From assembly GCA_903830745.1 (NCBI GenBank), contig CAIKVF010000221.1, positions 1 to 7,517 on the forward strand: a stretch of 7,517 nucleotides of DNA. Direction: 5' to 3'. Under the pieces are notes generated by a model that was given only the letters and a program-made list of their open reading frames with translations, had not been told where the DNA came from and searched no databases. The stretch comes from an uncultured Actinomycetes bacterium (lineage in GTDB: Bacteria; Actinomycetota; Acidimicrobiia; Acidimicrobiales; RAAP-2). The position numbers were made by a program, and so were the translations under genes. Shown here piece by piece: positions 5,311 to 7,517 of this stretch. The number at the start of each line of letters is the position of its first letter. Position 1 is the stretch's first letter.

Positions 5311-6874
5311 CCCCCGTATTGGCGATACTCGTCCAGCACCTCAAGTGGGCGACACCAGAGATTCAACACCGCAGCCCTCAGCTCCTCGCGAGCCGGGACA
5401 AGGCGCAAACAAGAACCGCCGCCGTGGTGGTCGTGGACGTGGTGGACAAGGTGGCCAGGGCCAACCTCGCCAGCAGAATCAACAACCTCGTAACGTAGAC
5501 GCACCAGTCGAGGCCTCAGCCCCAGAAGGCAGTTCAACGCCAAACGAAGGTCGCAAGGGCAACAACAAGAATCGTCGTCGTGGGGGAGAGCGCCGCACCC
5601 GAGCACAGGGTCGCTACCTCATGTGTGTTCACTCCACCAAGGACGCAACTCACATTGCGACCCTCGAAGGCAGGTCAATGGTCGAGTACACAGTTGCTAA
5701 AGCCGCTGACGAAACAAATCAGATTGACGGAAACATTTACGTAGGTCGTATTCAGAATGTTCTTCCTGGAATGGAACTTGCATTCGTAGACATTGGAATT
5801 CCAAAGAACGCAGTTCTCTACCGTGCTGACATTTCAATTCAAGATGAAGACATCGAGGGTGAAACCAAGCAAGAGAACAAGCGCATTGAAGAAATGATCA
5901 AGGGTGGACAGACCATTGTTTGCCAGGTAACGAAGAACGCAATCGGTGCCAAGGGTGCTCGACTAACTCAGGAAGTATCAATTCCTGGTCGTTTCGCGGT
6001 GCTGGTTCCGAACTCTTCAACAATTGGTATCTCAAAGCGTCTTCCAGACGGCGAACGTCGTCGCTTGCGCAAGATTATTGACGGCGTAAAGCCTGAGCGT
6101 CACGGCATCATTATCCGTACTGCAGCAGAAGGCGTAAGCGAAGAAGACCTCGCACGCGACGTTGCTTCACTTTCTGAAAAGTGGGGAGCGATTGAAGCCG
6201 AAGTTGCGAAGTCAAATACTCCTCGTCTCGTGTACCGTGACCTCGACCTTGCGGTTCGTGTGCTTCGAGAAGAGCTAAACGATGACTACCGTGGTGTGAT
6301 CATTGACGACCGCGAACTGTACGAAAAAGTTCGCGAATACGTTCTGGCCGTTAACCCAGAACTCGCTGACCGTATTGAGTACTACGACCGCAGCACTGAA
6401 GAGCTTCCACTCTTTGAGCGTTACTTCGTTCACGAACAACTTCACCGTGCCCTTGACCGCAAGGTGTTCTTGCCTTCAGGTGGATCGCTCATTATTGAGC
6501 GCACCGAAGCACTCACCGTGGTTGACGTCAACACCGGAAAGAACGTTGGAACTACGAATCTCGAAGAGACTGTTTTCAGGAACAACCTTGAAGCCGCTGA
6601 AGAAGTTGCTCGTCAGCTTCGCCTCAGAGACATTGGTGGAATCATTGTCATTGACTTCATTGACATGGAACCCAAGGCCAACCGTGAAGCTGTTGCTTCG
6701 GCTCTTCGCCAGGCCCTGTCACGCGATAAGACCCGCACCCAGGTCTTTGACATCTCTGAGCTAGGTCTCGTAGAAATGACCCGTAAACGCGTCAATGAGG
6801 GGCTTTTGGAGTCAGTTTCGAACATCTGTGCCGTTTGTGACGGTCGCGGATTTGTTGTTGCCACTGGCCTCTAG
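5270..6874 (+). CDS. rne: Ribonuclease E/G family endoribonuclease
   Basis: A 534-residue protein starting at GTG 5270. This family cuts single-stranded AU-rich RNA and matures rRNA and tRNA or starts mRNA decay in the cytoplasm. Residues 1-115 are disordered-looking: acidic and Pro/Ser-rich at first, then rich in Arg, Gly and Gln, with NKNRRRGG repeated at 48-55 and 99-106. An S1 RNA-binding domain follows (about 125-220, with YVGRIQNVLPGMELAFVDIG at 157-176). Then come the 5'-sensor region (IIIRTAAEGVSEEDL, 280-294), the nuclease segment with the metal-ligand-type Asp residues in VVDVNTGKNVG (417-427) and IIVIDFIDM (458-466), and the zinc-link CAVCDGRG (520-527). The protein stops seven residues after that motif, so the small C-terminal domain of E. 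coli RNase G/E is absent. Its place before rplU and rpmA is typical of Actinobacteria. The naming rne versus rng is uncertain. Confidence 0.93.
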   Translation: MTDESNNQPESSSSPRIGDTRPAPQVGDTRDSTPQPSAPREPGQGANKNRRRGGRGRGGQGGQGQPRQQNQQPRNVDAPVEASAPEGSSTPNEGRKGNNKNRRRGGERRTRAQGRYLMCVHSTKDATHIATLEGRSMVEYTVAKAADETNQIDGNIYVGRIQNVLPGMELAFVDIGIPKNAVLYRADISIQDEDIEGETKQENKRIEEMIKGGQTIVCQVTKNAIGAKGARLTQEVSIPGRFAVLVPNSSTIGISKRLPDGERRRLRKIIDGVKPERHGIIIRTAAEGVSEEDLARDVASLSEKWGAIEAEVAKSNTPRLVYRDLDLAVRVLREELNDDYRGVIIDDRELYEKVREYVLAVNPELADRIEYYDRSTEELPLFERYFVHEQLHRALDRKVFLPSGGSLIIERTEALTVVDVNTGKNVGTTNLEETVFRNNLEAAEEVARQLRLRDIGGIIVIDFIDMEPKANREAVASALRQALSRDKTRTQVFDISELGLVEMTRKRVNEGLLESVSNICAVCDGRGFVVATGL

Positions 6875-6902
6875 ACCTCTAGTTGCCCTCAGAATTATCC
6901 GC

Positions 6903-6908
6903 TAAGAT
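6903..6908 (+). promoter_or_regulatory. Possible -10 element for rplU-rpmA
   Basis: TAAGAT (four of six matches to TATAAT) sits 10 bases before the rplU ATG. The best -35-like box, TTGCCC at 6883-6888, is only 14 bases away, which is too close for a standard promoter. If used, the mRNA would be nearly leaderless, which Actinobacteria tolerate. Read-through from the ribonuclease gene is the alternative. Confidence 0.25.
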
Positions 6909-6918
6909 AGGAAACCTT

Positions 6919-7242
6919 ATGTACGCAATTATCCGTGTTGGAACATCTCAAGAACGAGTCACCGAGGGCCAAGTTGTCCGCGTTGATCTACGTCCAGAAG
7001 AGGTTGGTTCTTCAATCAAGCTCGTACCCGTATTGCTCGTTGATGGTGACAAGGTCACTGCCGGCGCAGCACTAAGCGGCGTCACCGTTACTGCCAAGAT
7101 TCTTGGCGAGGAAAAGGGTCCAAAGATTCGCGCCCTTACCTACAAGGCAAAGGCCAACCAGCGCAAGCGTTGGGGCCATCGTCAGCACTATTCGACTGTT
7201 GAAATCACCAAGATTTCAGCCAAAGCTTCAGCAACTGCGTAA
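6919..7242 (+). CDS. rplU: 50S ribosomal protein L21 (bL21)
   Basis: A 107-residue protein of the large ribosomal subunit that binds 23S rRNA. The start at ATG 6919 gives the family's usual N-terminus (MYAIIRVGTSQERVTEGQ) and has AGGA at 6909-6912 six bases upstream. A longer in-frame TTG at 6883 would add 12 residues with no family resemblance and is rejected. Recognisable parts are VVRVDLRPEEVGSSI (residues 15-29) and the basic C-terminal block ending KANQRKRWGHRQHYSTVEI, which contains the signature GHRQ. The usual length is about 103 residues, so it is complete, with a short Ala/Ser-rich tail. It lies 44 bases after the ribonuclease stop and 9 bases before rpmA, the standard L21-L27 pair. 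Confidence 0.97.
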   Translation: MYAIIRVGTSQERVTEGQVVRVDLRPEEVGSSIKLVPVLLVDGDKVTAGAALSGVTVTAKILGEEKGPKIRALTYKAKANQRKRWGHRQHYSTVEITKISAKASATA

Positions 7243-7251
7243 GGAGTATTT

Positions 7252-7500
7252 ATGTCAAAGACAAAAGGTGGAGGTTCCACAAGGAACGGCCGCGATTCCA
7301 ATGCCCAGCGCCTTGGTGTTAAGAGCTTCGATGGAACGCTTGTAACTACTGGCAGTATCATCATTCGTCAACGCGGAACACAGTTCCACCCAGGACGCAA
7401 TGTTGGAATGGGTAAGGATCACACATTGTTTGCACTAGCTCAGGGAAACGTGAAGTTTGGTTTCCGTGGCGGCCGCAAAATTGTGGACATTCTCGTTTAA
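7252..7500 (+). CDS. rpmA: 50S ribosomal protein L27 (bL27)
   Basis: An 82-residue protein, normal length for bL27, whose N-terminal tail reaches the peptidyl-transferase centre in known ribosome structures. AAGGAG at 7241-7246, overlapping the rplU stop codon, lies five bases before the ATG. The family signature [19 protein letters not shown] (residues 6-24) and the core ([27 protein letters not shown]) are intact. The N-terminus reads MSKTKGGG instead of the common MAHKKGGG, a small difference in the tail. There is no cleavable N-terminal extension of the Firmicutes type. It is co-transcribed with rplU in all likelihood; obgE often follows in other genomes, but the window ends 17 bases later. 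Confidence 0.97.
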   Translation: MSKTKGGGSTRNGRDSNAQRLGVKSFDGTLVTTGSIIIRQRGTQFHPGRNVGMGKDHTLFALAQGNVKFGFRGGRKIVDILV

Positions 7501-7517
7501 TACATTCTTTTAAGAAC

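Noticed and set aside
5307..5606. Minus-strand open frame of 99 codons opposite the RNase E/G N-terminal arm
   Set aside because: Its Leu/Arg/Cys-rich composition is explained by the repetitive Arg/Gly/Gln codons on the other strand.
6303..6764. Plus-strand open frame of 153 codons inside the RNase E/G gene
   Set aside because: It overlaps the conserved catalytic region in another frame and its sequence is Ser/Thr/Leu-rich without recognisable domains: a frame shadow.
6883..6918. In-frame upstream extension of rplU from TTG 6883
   Set aside because: The 12 added residues do not resemble bL21, and ATG 6919 has both a ribosome-binding site and the family N-terminus.
7501..7517. AT-rich inverted repeat TTCTT/AAGAA after rpmA as a terminator
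   Set aside because: The loop would be two bases, the stem is all but AT-only, and the window ends before any T-tract can be seen.

Overview
The window is a stretch of an actinobacterial chromosome holding eight protein genes, all on the + strand. They include the order ndk – mreBCD – mrdA – (gap) – RNase E/G – rplU – rpmA, a familiar neighbourhood in Actinobacteria. The organism appears to have a chromosome of intermediate GC, judged by eye. GTG starts are used for mreC, mreD and the ribonuclease. The penicillin-binding protein ends in a poly-threonine tail. I infer an aquatic or environmental actinobacterium (Acidimicrobiia-like or similar), but the sequence alone does not fix the class.

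Layout. Bases 1-360 carry the 3' part of a nucleoside diphosphate kinase gene. An 88-base gap with a plausible promoter leads into a tightly packed cell-elongation operon, mreB, mreC, mreD and mrdA (449-4970). Its genes are 3 bases apart or overlap by 4 bases (GTGA and ATGA junctions), so translation is probably coupled. MreB is the cytoplasmic actin-like scaffold. MreC and MreD link it to the periplasmic or extracytoplasmic side. MrdA (PBP2) is the transpeptidase that crosslinks peptidoglycan made by the elongasome. Its usual glycosyltransferase partner RodA, normally the next gene, is not here.

Bases 4971-5269 have no convincing gene. They are unusually rich in inverted repeats: several hairpins, a perfect 10-bp long-range inverted repeat, a terminator-like hairpin with a U-tract, and six copies of AGTGC or its complement within about 190 bases. 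I read this as a structured mRNA leader of the RNase E/G gene, possibly for autoregulation or attenuation. It is the most interesting part of the window. An 11-base sequence near its upstream end is also found in front of mreB.

Bases 5270-7500 encode RNase E/G (RNA processing and decay), then ribosomal proteins bL21 and bL27. The last 17 bases hold nothing identifiable. No tRNA, rRNA, CRISPR array, insertion sequence or phage gene was recognised. The genes themselves are housekeeping genes, and no new multi-gene system is evident.
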